From NCBI RefSeq assembly GCF_913058315.1, contig NZ_CAJXQY010000012.1, forward strand, positions 1 to 62,779: a stretch of DNA of 62,779 bases, written 5' to 3'. Position numbers and translations under genes: made by a program. The notes below the pieces were generated by a model. It did no database searches. It saw nothing but the letters and a program-made list of their open reading frames with translations, and had not been told where the DNA came from. Positions 17,790 through 26,105 of this stretch are shown here, piece by piece (the stretch's first letter is position 1; each line of letters begins with the position of its first letter). This DNA comes from an uncultured Alteromonas sp. Its GTDB lineage: Bacteria; Pseudomonadota; Gammaproteobacteria; Enterobacterales; Alteromonadaceae.

Positions 17790-18386
17790 ATGAGCACCAC
17801 AAGTTCAGGCAGTGTACTAATTATTAATGCCCACCAGTATTACCCCTTCTCAGAGGGAAAGTTAAATGCAGCCTTTGTTGATAAAGCCATCACCCTGCTT
17901 GAGGGCAAAGGCTATAACACTCGCGTAGTAACGATGGCAGAAAAATACGATGTGGATGAGCAGCTTGCACTTCACCAGTGGGCAGACTTTGTCATTCTTC
18001 AATCGCCTATTAACTGGATGGGCGTGCCATGGTCATTTAAAAAATACATGGATGAAGTTTATACCGCAGGTATGGGCGGTGCTATGTGTGCAGGCGACGG
18101 ACGTGTAGCAGAAGCACCTAAGAAAAACTACGGTACTGGCGGCACGCTTTCTGAAGTGAAGTACATGATGTCCTTGACTCTGAATGCACCAGAAGAGTCA
18201 TTCGATGATAATGAAGAGTTTTTCGACGGCAAGTCTATTGACGATTTAATGTTCCCAATGCACATGAACTTCAAGTTTTTTGGCATGACACCAATGGCAA
18301 CCTTTGCCAGCTTCGACGTAATGAAAAACGCAGACGTCGAGAACGACTTTAAACGCTTTGAAGCCCACATTAACAAACACTTTTAA
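17790..18386 (+). CDS. mdaB: MdaB-type NAD(P)H:quinone oxidoreductase
   Basis: This flavodoxin-like reductase of 198 residues reduces quinones by two electrons and so avoids semiquinone radicals. Family signatures are the FMN-phosphate region SVLIINAHQYYPFSEGKLN, the stretch WADFVILQSPINWMGVPWSFKKY (about residues 67-89) and KYMMSLTLNAPEESF. I choose ATG 17790 because AGGAG lies seven bases upstream; an in-frame ATG at 17766 lacks a ribosome site. It is divergent from the HxlR regulator and leads a run of detoxification genes (cupin, glutathione transferase). Confidence 0.85.
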   Translation: MSTTSSGSVLIINAHQYYPFSEGKLNAAFVDKAITLLEGKGYNTRVVTMAEKYDVDEQLALHQWADFVILQSPINWMGVPWSFKKYMDEVYTAGMGGAMCAGDGRVAEAPKKNYGTGGTLSEVKYMMSLTLNAPEESFDDNEEFFDGKSIDDLMFPMHMNFKFFGMTPMATFASFDVMKNADVENDFKRFEAHINKHF

Positions 18387-18430
18387 CCAGTTTTAAAGCG
18401 GCGTCTTTGAAAAGCGCCTGAGGAGTTTTT

Positions 18431-18805
18431 ATGTCTTTTTTACGTCCCGTATGGAAGTCCGGACTGTGCTTTTTATTTGCAGCATCTGCCAACACTCACG
18501 CTCACGAGCAGCATTAACCAGGGCATATTGCTTCACCCCAATTGTATGAAATATTGCTGGAAAACGAACGTGCCCTTGTTTTGAAAATGGTGTTGAAGCC
18601 AGGCGAAAGCGATGCGTTTCATCGTCACAACAACGAAACAGTTTATTTTGAAAAAGGCAGCAAGTTAAAAATTGAAACGCTTGGCGGCGAGCCGATTATT
18701 GCTGATGTTCCCGACGGGCACGTCATGTGGCATGAGGCATGGACCCACAGAGTAACAAATCTCGGTGAGCAGACGGCTATCGCCATTATTGTAGAAGAAA
18801 AATGA
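18431..18805 (+). pseudogene. Secreted cupin-domain protein interrupted by an in-frame stop codon
   Basis: ATG 18431 follows a good ribosome site (GAGGAG). Codons 1-28 encode a signal peptide ending ANTHAHEQH. Codon 29 is TAA (18515-18517), yet the same frame stays open for 96 more codons to a stop at 18803-18805. Past the stop the protein is a full cupin: KPGESDAFHRHNNETVYFEKG (first metal-site motif) and PDGHVMWHEAWTHRVTNLG (second motif). One base change would restore a 124-residue periplasmic cupin. A separate start at TTG 18542 is possible but would lose the signal peptide and has no clear ribosome site. The gene follows mdaB by 44 bp. It is either a fresh pseudogene or a sequencing error. 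Confidence 0.75.
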
Positions 18806-18894
18806 TTGAGAGGTTTTCAATGCTATTTGCTGATTATTCCGAAGCGTTGTTTTGGCACGTTATTGCTTACTGATATGCGAAGGAGAATACGACG

Positions 18895-19614
18895 ATGAAT
18901 TCACAAAAAGATATACACCTGTACACAGCATCTACCATGAATGGCTGGAAACCTGTTGTTTTTCTTGAAGAAGCGGGTATCGAATACGATTTAACACACA
19001 TCGATTTTGCCAAGAACGAGCAAAAAGCGCCGGACTACGTGAATCTCAATCCAAATGGGCGTATTCCTACCATAGTAGATCGCTCCAACAACGACTTTGT
19101 TGTTTTCGAGTCAGGGGCCATTCTTTGGTACCTGGCTGAGAAGTACGGGAAGTTTCTTCCATCTGCTCCTGATGAGAAATCGAGAGCACTACAGTGGCTG
19201 ATGTTCCAGATGGGCGGTGTCGGACCAATGATGGGCCAGGCAATGTATTTCCAGCGTATTGCGGCTAAAAACGGCAACGAAGATCCGTTCGCTATTAAAC
19301 GTTACGTTGACGAAAGTCGCCGACTGATGGAAGTCCTGAATACACATCTTAAGGGTAAAGACTTTCTGGTAAACAACGAGTACACCATCGCAGATATGGC
19401 TACCTACACGTGGGCAAGAGCTTATTATTGGGCGAATGTCAGCATTGATGGTCTGCCTCACTTGCAAGCGTGGTTCGATAGAATTGATGAGAGACCCGCC
19501 ACACAACGCGCGCTTGAAATTCCCAAGCCGTTCTGGGCTTTCTTTGGTAAAGGCGACGTTGAAGCGCAGGAACGTGAAAACGCTGAACGCTTCAAGAATG
19601 ATGTGAACAAATAA
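18895..19614 (+). CDS. Glutathione S-transferase family protein
   Basis: The product is 239 residues, with an N-terminal thioredoxin-fold domain (about 8-90) containing NPNGRIPTIVDRSN (cis-proline) and the glutathione-binding FESGAILWYLAEKYG. The helical C-terminal domain (about 95-225) carries YTIADMATYTWARAYYW, the N-capping/hydrophobic staple. It resembles the YghU/YfcG (Nu-class) transferases, which handle organic hydroperoxides and disulfides. ATG 18895 has GAAGGAG upstream. It closes the mdaB-cupin-GST run and likely shares HxlR control. Confidence 0.88.
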   Translation: MNSQKDIHLYTASTMNGWKPVVFLEEAGIEYDLTHIDFAKNEQKAPDYVNLNPNGRIPTIVDRSNNDFVVFESGAILWYLAEKYGKFLPSAPDEKSRALQWLMFQMGGVGPMMGQAMYFQRIAAKNGNEDPFAIKRYVDESRRLMEVLNTHLKGKDFLVNNEYTIADMATYTWARAYYWANVSIDGLPHLQAWFDRIDERPATQRALEIPKPFWAFFGKGDVEAQERENAERFKNDVNK

Positions 19615-19784
19615 CGATTAACAATCACCAGAGTCATCGCCGTCTGAACTCATTTAAGGGTAGCGTTCTGTTCGACATAATTATCTTGCTCGCCATGTGC
19701 CCGGATGACTTATGGCCGAGGACTTTGTAATCCTGGCCCGGCAAAACTCGCTGGGCTGACGTCTTGCTTGCACCGGGTGACGCA

Positions 19785-20672
19785 TCAAAGAATCAGCCTG
19801 GGCTGAATAAAGTCTAAAAAGGCTGAAATACGTGACGAAACAGCGCTGTTTTTATAGTACACAGCATTTACCGACTCCCGGCGGTTGGGACTAACAATGT
19901 AATCAGTGAACACCGGAATTAACCTGCCTTTCTCGATGTCTTTATGCACCATAAAGTTTGAAAGTAGTGCTAACCCCTGCCCTGCGATGCAGAACTGCCT
20001 GATTGTTTCACCGCTTGATGCACGAAGACTGTAACGTAAACCTATCTCTTGCCTGAGTGGCCATTTATTTAGACCTGGTGAGTCACTAAAGCCTATGAGT
20101 TTGTGGTTGTTTAATGTATCGGCTTCACCTGAAACCGGGTATTTTTTGAGGTACTGAGGGCTTGCCACGATGTGTAGCCTACTTTTGCCAAGGTATCGTG
20201 CGTGTAAATTGGAGTCGCTTAAATCACCAATCCTAATAGCAATATCGGTTTTATGCTCCAGTAGATCAATAATACTGTCATGGCTCGTGATATCGAGGGT
20301 GATGTCAGGAAATGCCTCGCTAAACTCTGCAACTAAGGGGGCAAGCTGATGGAAAACAAACGGACTGGCCGCATCAACCCGCAGTCTCCCTGCTGGTGCT
20401 CGTTTTAACAGGCGCAGGGCTTCCTCTCCTTTTTCCAGCACGTTTAATCCGTCTCTAGCATACTGCAGAAACAACTCCCCCTCTTCAGTAAGTTCGAGCC
20501 TGCGGGTGGTACGATTTAACAGCGTCACATCCAGCGAAGCTTCCAGGCGCGTAACCGCCCGGCTTACCTTTGCCACCTGTTGATTCAAAAGCGTAGCCGC
20601 ATTCGAAAAGCTCCCCGTATCGACAACGGTAAGAAACGCTTCCAAATCTTCTGTTTTAGATGATACTGGCAT
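19785..20672 (-). CDS. LysR-family transcriptional regulator
   Basis: This 295-residue regulator has an N-terminal winged helix (about residues 8-67: LEAFLTVVDTGSFSNAATLL, then SRAVTRLEASLDVTLLNRTTRRLELTEEG) and a LysR substrate-binding domain (about 90-290). It belongs to the CrgA/YhaJ-like subgroup. I use ATG 20672, preceded by AAGGTG, rather than the adjacent GTG. It faces an MFS exporter across a 190-bp gap, the usual arrangement for a LysR protein controlling its divergent neighbour. The effector is unknown. Confidence 0.9.
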   Translation of the reverse strand: MPVSSKTEDLEAFLTVVDTGSFSNAATLLNQQVAKVSRAVTRLEASLDVTLLNRTTRRLELTEEGELFLQYARDGLNVLEKGEEALRLLKRAPAGRLRVDAASPFVFHQLAPLVAEFSEAFPDITLDITSHDSIIDLLEHKTDIAIRIGDLSDSNLHARYLGKSRLHIVASPQYLKKYPVSGEADTLNNHKLIGFSDSPGLNKWPLRQEIGLRYSLRASSGETIRQFCIAGQGLALLSNFMVHKDIEKGRLIPVFTDYIVSPNRRESVNAVYYKNSAVSSRISAFLDFIQPRLIL

Positions 20673-20862
20673 CACACACCTTATATTTTCATTTTATACA
20701 AAAGTATTTTGTCATTAATGCTATTTTTCGCAAACAACAATATCGTCAGACTGTGCGCACTTTAATCGCGGCGCTTGCGAGCTAGGTTTCTGCTCTTTGG
20801 GCCAGGTGTGGGCGCTGATCCCGACGCCCGCAGCGTTATTTATTTTTACGAGGATGAACGAT

Positions 20863-22053
20863 ATGCCTATTGCGTTATTTGCTTTAACGTTAAGTGCGTT
20901 TGCTATTGGCACGACTGAGTTTGTTATTGTTGGCTTAGTCCCCACCATTGCAACCGATCTTAGTGTTACTTTACCCAGTGCAGGTTTATTAGTGAGCCTA
21001 TATGCCGTTGGTGTGGCAGTGGGAGCACCGGTATTAACAGCCTTAACCGGAAAGTGGAACAGGAAACACGTTCTGCTTAGCCTTATGACATTGTTTGTTG
21101 CCGGCAACCTGCTGGCATGGCAAGCCCCAAGTTATGAAAGTTTAATACTGGCGCGTATTCTCACTGGTCTGGCACACGGCGTGTTTTTTTCTATTGGTTC
21201 TACTATTGCCACTGGTTTAGTGGCGAAGGAAAAAGAAGCCAGCGCTATTGCCATCATGTTTACCGGCCTCACTGTTGCGCTGGTAACAGGTGTTCCTTTG
21301 GGTACCTGGATCGGCCAAAACTTCGGCTGGCGCGCTACTTTCCTGGTGGTATCGGCCCTCGGAACGATTGCGCTTATAGGCAGCGCGCTGCTGGTACCGA
21401 ACAACTTGAAACAAAGTAAGCCAGCAACCCTTAGTGAGCAAGTGCAGGTATTGATTCAGCCTCGCTTGGTGCTGGTGTACCTCATGACCATCCTTGGCTA
21501 TGGCGGTACGTTTACTGCGTTTACCTATCTTGCCCCCATCTTACAGCAAGAAGCTGGGCTCGCGCCTTCCGCAATTAGTTTGATCATGCTGGTTTATGGC
21601 GCTTCGGTTGCCGTGGGAAATATTTATGGCGGCAAACTGGCTGACAAAAAAGGCCCTATTCGAGCACTCAGTATTATCTTTTCAGCGCTGTCACTCATTT
21701 TATTTGCACTGACATTTACAATGGGAAATAAAGTGGCGGCGGTGATCACCGTACTGGTTTGGGGTGCATTCGCATTTGGTAACGTGCCAGGGCTACAAGT
21801 TTATGTGGTGCAGCTTGCCGAAAAATTTACGCCGAATGCAGTGGATGTTGCTTCCGGTCTGAATATCGCAGCATTTAACATTGGAATTGCCGTGGGCTCA
21901 ATAGTCGGCGGCGCCATTGTCGATGGCATGCAGTTATCTGATACCGCCTGGATTGGCGCACTGATTTCAGTTGCTGCATTAATGGTGACACGCTTTAGCG
22001 GCCACCTTGATACCCGCGCAATAAATGATGAAGCGAAACCCGCAAGCGCCTGA
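20863..22053 (+). CDS. MFS transporter, DHA1 drug/sugar efflux type
   Basis: The product has 396 residues with 12 predicted spans and belongs to the AraJ/YdhP-like DHA1 branch. Signatures are the N-terminal LSAFAIGTTEFVIVGLVPTIA (TM1), the motif A loop ALTGKWNRKHVLL between TM2 and TM3, and motif C in TM5 GLTVALVTGVPLGTWIG, characteristic of antiporters. The start at ATG 20863 has GAGG nine bases upstream; the ATG at 20854 touches that ribosome site and is unlikely. Divergent from the LysR gene, it probably exports a toxic small molecule that the regulator senses. Confidence 0.88.
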   Translation: MPIALFALTLSAFAIGTTEFVIVGLVPTIATDLSVTLPSAGLLVSLYAVGVAVGAPVLTALTGKWNRKHVLLSLMTLFVAGNLLAWQAPSYESLILARILTGLAHGVFFSIGSTIATGLVAKEKEASAIAIMFTGLTVALVTGVPLGTWIGQNFGWRATFLVVSALGTIALIGSALLVPNNLKQSKPATLSEQVQVLIQPRLVLVYLMTILGYGGTFTAFTYLAPILQQEAGLAPSAISLIMLVYGASVAVGNIYGGKLADKKGPIRALSIIFSALSLILFALTFTMGNKVAAVITVLVWGAFAFGNVPGLQVYVVQLAEKFTPNAVDVASGLNIAAFNIGIAVGSIVGGAIVDGMQLSDTAWIGALISVAALMVTRFSGHLDTRAINDEAKPASA

Positions 22054-22243
22054 AGAGAGACCGATTCAGGCTTGAAACAGGCGTTAATGGCCTCATCGAT
22101 AAACTCAAGGCAATGAAAAAAGCCGCTAGCGACAATAACGGGTTTCACTGCAAACATTATACACAGCAGGTAGAACACGCAATGATTAGTAGGGGTTGTT
22201 CTATCAATATTTTACAAGTAAACAAAATCAATCTGGAGACATT

Positions 22244-23068
22244 ATGACGAATGCAAATCAGTCCGGCTCTAACATTCCCGCGTTGGGTGTAGGGACCTTT
22301 CGTTTAAAAGACGATGAGGCGTATAACAGCGTAAGCATGGCGCTGGAAGTTGGTTTCAGGCATATCGATACGGCGCAAATTTATGGCAACGAAGAAGCCG
22401 TAGGTCGCGCGATTAAAGATAGCGCGGTAGCGCGCGAAGAAATATTCGTTACCACTAAAGTGTGGAACGATAAGCTGAACAAAGCGAAATTTGTTAATAG
22501 CGTTAAAGAAAGTCTGACTAAGCTTCAACTGTCGTATGTCGACCTTTTGCTTATTCACTGGCCGTCACCAGAAAACGGTGAAAGCATGGAAGAATACCTA
22601 GGCGAGTTGCTACGCGTAAAACAAATGGGACTGACTAAAGAGATCGGCATTTCTAACTTTACGATCGCTCAGATTGAACAAGCAGTAAGCATTTTGGGTA
22701 ACGGCGTTATTGCCACCAACCAGATAGAAGTCCATCCTTATCTGACCAATGAAAAAGTTCGCGCAGTGTGTAACACGCACGGCATTAAGGTAACAGGCTA
22801 TATGCCATTTGCTGTCGGCAAGGTCTTAAAGGATGACACCATTCTCAACATCGCAGACAAGCACGGTGTCAGTGCAGCCGAAGTGGTGGTGGCATGGGAA
22901 CTCGCACACGATCTGGTGACGATTCCATCATCAACCAAACGCAAAAACCTTGAAACCAATTTTACAGCACAACAGCTGCGGCTCGATGCAGACGACATCG
23001 CTAAAATTGACGCACTAGACCGCGGCGATCGTCAGGCGGCCCCGGATTTTTCACCGGCCTGGGACTAA
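22244..23068 (+). CDS. Aldo/keto reductase (2,5-diketo-D-gluconate reductase type)
   Basis: This 274-residue NADPH-dependent reductase has a TIM-barrel fold. The catalytic tetrad is visible: Asp42 and Tyr47 (GFRHIDTAQIYGNEEAVG), Lys72 (VTTKVWNDK) and His105 (LLLIHWPSPENG). The cofactor-binding IPSSTKRKNLETN lies near the C-terminus. ATG 22244 is preceded by CTGGAG; an upstream in-frame extension to 22196 has no support. It resembles DkgB, which detoxifies methylglyoxal and other aldehydes. It follows the MFS exporter on the same strand after about 190 bp. Confidence 0.9.
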   Translation: MTNANQSGSNIPALGVGTFRLKDDEAYNSVSMALEVGFRHIDTAQIYGNEEAVGRAIKDSAVAREEIFVTTKVWNDKLNKAKFVNSVKESLTKLQLSYVDLLLIHWPSPENGESMEEYLGELLRVKQMGLTKEIGISNFTIAQIEQAVSILGNGVIATNQIEVHPYLTNEKVRAVCNTHGIKVTGYMPFAVGKVLKDDTILNIADKHGVSAAEVVVAWELAHDLVTIPSSTKRKNLETNFTAQQLRLDADDIAKIDALDRGDRQAAPDFSPAWD

Positions 23069-23240
23069 CTAACTGATAAAAGCCATGCGCTGCAAAGCAC
23101 TGGCTTCCCTAAGGCGTGTTAAAGCAGAAAGAGTGAGTATCTACTGTGCCTTTACAGGCTGCACTATTGCTTGCTGCTGCGCAATTAACGTTAATCCGGT
23201 CGACGGGAAGTATATCGACGGTTTCCGGGCACTTCAGAGA

Positions 23241-24863
23241 CTATTTCTGACCTAAGAAAGAGTTGAGCGTGCTAATCAGTTTGGTACTGTCAATGGGCTT
23301 GGTTAGTACCGCATCCAGCCCTTTTTCCCGCAAGGATTCGGCATTGGTGATAACGTCTGCGGTAAGCGCAACAACGGGCACCGAGGGCTTTAATGCTTTT
23401 ATTTGCACAGTTGCTTCGTCTCCCTGAATACCGGGTAAGTTTAAGTCCATCAAAACTAAATCCACAGGATTCAATTTAACGTACTCAACCCCTTCTTCAC
23501 CGGTACTAACCAAGGCTACGGGAATGCCTAACTTTTCGAATAAGGCTTTTACAACTATTTGATTTATTTCGTGGTCTTCCACCACCAGCACATTTACGGC
23601 TTTATGTAATACAACCTGCGCAACGAAGCTAGTCGGCTTATCTTCAACAAACTGATTGGCTTTGACCTCATCGGCAGGTATCGAAACACTGACTCTGGTT
23701 CCTACACCAAGCTTACTGCTTAATTTGATACTGCCGTCCATTAACTCAAGCAGACGCTGTGAAATATTCAAACCAAGTCCAGTGCCTTTAATTTGATACG
23801 CATTGTTCATGCGTTCAAATGGCATAAAGACTCTTTGTTGATCTTTTTCACTTATACCAATGCCCTCGTCAACCACATTAAAGAGTAACTTGTTGTTTTT
23901 GTATAAAACCTGTGCCTTCACACTGTTATTTTTTGGCGTGAATTTAATCGCATTTGATAACAGGTTCAGTACCACTTGGCCGAGTTTAGTATCGTCGAAA
24001 TAAAGATAGTCAGGGACGGTCTCTTCTATGGTTGCTAAAAATGCAACATTACTGTCTTCCGCACGAATTTTAGTCAGTGAAAACAGGTGAATAAAAAAAT
24101 CTCTTGTATTCACCGAACGCGGCATTATATGCATTTTGCCAGCTTCGATTTGTTTAATGTCCAGTACTGAGTCAACGATTTCAAGTAAACGCTCTCCGCT
24201 TTTGTTCACATGCGAAAGCGGCGTAGTAAAGCTTTGCGGTAAATTGAGCTTTTTTGCTTCGACTTCCAGCAAATGACTAAAGGTGTTAATGGCATTAAGA
24301 GGCGTGCGTATCTCGTGACTAACGTAAGATAAAAAGTCTGACTTAAACTGACTCGTTCGTTCCAGCTCTCGGTTTTTACGTTTGAGTTCAAGGTGAGCAA
24401 CTACAGAGTGACTGAGCGTTTGTAACGAAGCTCGTTGGTCATCTGTTAGCTCCCGCGGCTTTCGGTCAATCGCACACAAGGTACCGATAGCATGCCCCGA
24501 AGGAGTAATGAGCGGTGCTCCGGCGTAGAAGCGAATATCGGGCGCCCCTGTCACCAAAGGATTATCATAAAAACGAGGATCTTCTAACGCATTGGATACC
24601 TCAAATACTTCTTTTTGCAAAATGGCATGGGAGCAAAATGCGATTTCCCGTGAAGTTTCCTCAGCATCCAGCCCCACACGAGATTTAAACCACTGTCTAT
24701 CCGGGTCAACCAGGCTAATAAGCGCAATTGGCGTCTGACATATCCGTGACGCTAACTCGGTTAACTCATCAAACAGCTGTTCTGCTTCAGTATCTAACAC
24801 ATCGTAACTCAACAGCTCAGCTAAGCGTTCGCTTTCATTTTCCGATATGGGGGCCGATTTCAT
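23241..24863 (-). CDS. Soluble GAF-domain hybrid histidine kinase with receiver domain
   Basis: The product has 540 residues and no membrane segment. A GAF sensor (about 22-160) opens with DVLDTEAEQLFDELTELASR, a common start in cytoplasmic GAF kinases. The dimerisation/phosphoacceptor box is FLSYVSHEIRTPLNAI with His183. The ATPase domain carries LLSNAIKFTPKN (N box), VVDEGIGISEKD (G1) and KGTGLGLNISQRL (G2). A receiver follows with Asp473 (VDLVLMDLNLPG) and the switch Lys in VLTKPID. Without a DNA-binding output, it must pass phosphate to another protein or regulate by contact. No partner gene is adjacent. Confidence 0.92.
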   Translation of the reverse strand: MKSAPISENESERLAELLSYDVLDTEAEQLFDELTELASRICQTPIALISLVDPDRQWFKSRVGLDAEETSREIAFCSHAILQKEVFEVSNALEDPRFYDNPLVTGAPDIRFYAGAPLITPSGHAIGTLCAIDRKPRELTDDQRASLQTLSHSVVAHLELKRKNRELERTSQFKSDFLSYVSHEIRTPLNAINTFSHLLEVEAKKLNLPQSFTTPLSHVNKSGERLLEIVDSVLDIKQIEAGKMHIMPRSVNTRDFFIHLFSLTKIRAEDSNVAFLATIEETVPDYLYFDDTKLGQVVLNLLSNAIKFTPKNNSVKAQVLYKNNKLLFNVVDEGIGISEKDQQRVFMPFERMNNAYQIKGTGLGLNISQRLLELMDGSIKLSSKLGVGTRVSVSIPADEVKANQFVEDKPTSFVAQVVLHKAVNVLVVEDHEINQIVVKALFEKLGIPVALVSTGEEGVEYVKLNPVDLVLMDLNLPGIQGDEATVQIKALKPSVPVVALTADVITNAESLREKGLDAVLTKPIDSTKLISTLNSFLGQK

Positions 24864-25247
24864 GACGTTCTCTTTCCACCTTTTAAACAGTTAAGGCAAT
24901 TGGTTCCACTGCCCCCATTTAACATTCTGGTACGATGTTTACCGTAACTCAGTATTATCACATCACTGTTTAAGTATAGCGTAATCAAATTTTGTCGTTA
25001 TTTTTATCGTATTTGATTTATTACGCTGCTGACCTGACGTTGCGTAGTTTGATTACTACACCGAATTGAACGCAACCTGGAGTGCAAATTTATTCAGACC
25101 TCTCAGGTAACGATGGTATTGGATTGTTGCCCGGCCAAAGTAATTCCGAACCGCCTGAGTGATTGAAAAGAGTCTGTTGAAGGACACCGCTAAAAATGCC
25201 TAGCGAATACAAGCTGGTGAAGCTTCGGGAACAGCAGCCCGACAACC
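24864..25247. other. 384-bp intergenic region with an imperfect inverted repeat
   Basis: This is the upstream region of the leftward kinase gene. GCGTAATCAAAT (24979-24990) is mirrored by ATTTGATTTATTACGC (25011-25026), an inverted repeat with a 4-base insertion in the right arm and AT-rich sequence between. It could be an operator or a hairpin. I see no gene. Confidence 0.35.
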
Positions 25248-25257
25248 TATAAAAAGA

Positions 25258-25279
25258 AGGCCTGTAAGATTACAGGCCT
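25258..25279 (-). terminator. Intrinsic terminator of the DUF2846 lipoprotein gene
   Basis: AGGCCTGTA (25258-25266) pairs perfectly with TACAGGCCT (25271-25279) across a 4-base loop. Read leftward, the stem is followed by TCTTTTT. It lies about 25 bp past the stop codon of the leftward lipoprotein gene. Confidence 0.85.
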
Positions 25280-25302
25280 GAGATAAAACAGGTTATGCAG
25301 GA

Positions 25303-25848
25303 TTATCTGGCGTGTTGGTCCGTAATCCTGGTGACATTTGCATTCCCGTTTTCTACACGTTTGAGGAGACGTTTAGCTTCCTCGACATATTCTGCTGGTA
25401 CCGGTTTGGAAGTGGCCTCATCTTTGACGACAGTTGTCATTTCATTCCACTCCTCAATTCTTGAATCATCAGCATCCGCAGCGCCAATGATAATCGGGCC
25501 CCAGCCGGTCAGATTCATTTTTAAGTAATAAGTTTTACCCGCTTTCAAATCACCTTGTGCAACGGCCCAGTGACCTTGCAAGCTCATCATAAACGTATGC
25601 TCGCCTGGCTCAGCCTGATATTGCAGCAAACGCCCTGACTCGAGTGTTCCCACAAGGTTTTCACTGTCCCACACTTCACCTTTTACGCCATCACCCATGA
25701 AAACCGAGCGACGCACAAAGTTTACCGTTGCCTTGTTTTCTTGCGGCGCATTCTGGAACTGGACCTCTTTCATATTTGCCAAACCAGCGCAACCGCCTAA
25801 ATTAAACGCAAGCAACAAAAACGAAACCATTCCGATGTTTTTAAACAT
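25303..25848 (-). CDS. DUF2846-family lipoprotein
   Basis: This 181-residue lipoprotein has a type II signal peptide (MFKNIGMVSFLLLAFNLGGC) with lipidated Cys20. The mature part resembles DUF2846: RRSVFMGDGVKGEVWDSENLVGTLESGR, then a beta-rich EPGEHTFMMSLQGHWAVAQGDLKAGKTYYLKMNL. It is predicted to be anchored in the periplasm or outer membrane. ATG 25848 has AAGGAT upstream, and a clear terminator follows, so the gene is monocistronic. The biochemical role of the family is not known. Confidence 0.8.
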   Translation of the reverse strand: MFKNIGMVSFLLLAFNLGGCAGLANMKEVQFQNAPQENKATVNFVRRSVFMGDGVKGEVWDSENLVGTLESGRLLQYQAEPGEHTFMMSLQGHWAVAQGDLKAGKTYYLKMNLTGWGPIIIGAADADDSRIEEWNEMTTVVKDEATSKPVPAEYVEEAKRLLKRVENGNANVTRITDQHAR

Positions 25849-26105
25849 GTCTATCCTTATTATAATTCATTGATATTAATATATTTTAACTTCATAACTT
25901 TAAAGTCATTGTTGACTCAGTTACGTACCAGCGAAATATAAACGCAATGCTCTTAGCGTGCAATAGTCGGGAGTTAACTGCCAGTTTAGCACCTTGCAGA
26001 GAAGCCTCGATTGCAACACTTTGCTGGGTGAGAGGTAGTAAGCATGAAAAGCTTCCCGGCCAAACCTCGCAAATAGGTACAGCATTCGTTTACCGTCCAG
26101 GTTAT

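Noticed and set aside
18820..18873. 17-codon frame (MLFADYSEALFWHVIAY) with GAGAGG upstream, between cupin and glutathione transferase
   Set aside because: It is very short, has no repeat of the pattern or family support, and the ribosome site is mediocre. It could be a leader peptide, but nothing in the sequence shows it.
22050..22071. CCTGAA/TTCAGG hairpin after the DHA1 exporter gene
   Set aside because: It is only six base pairs with a ten-base loop and no T-run; too weak to call a terminator.
23073..23108. Hairpin-like AGCCATGC...GCACTGGCT after the aldo/keto reductase gene
   Set aside because: The stem needs a bulge and has no T-run, so I could not support it as a terminator.
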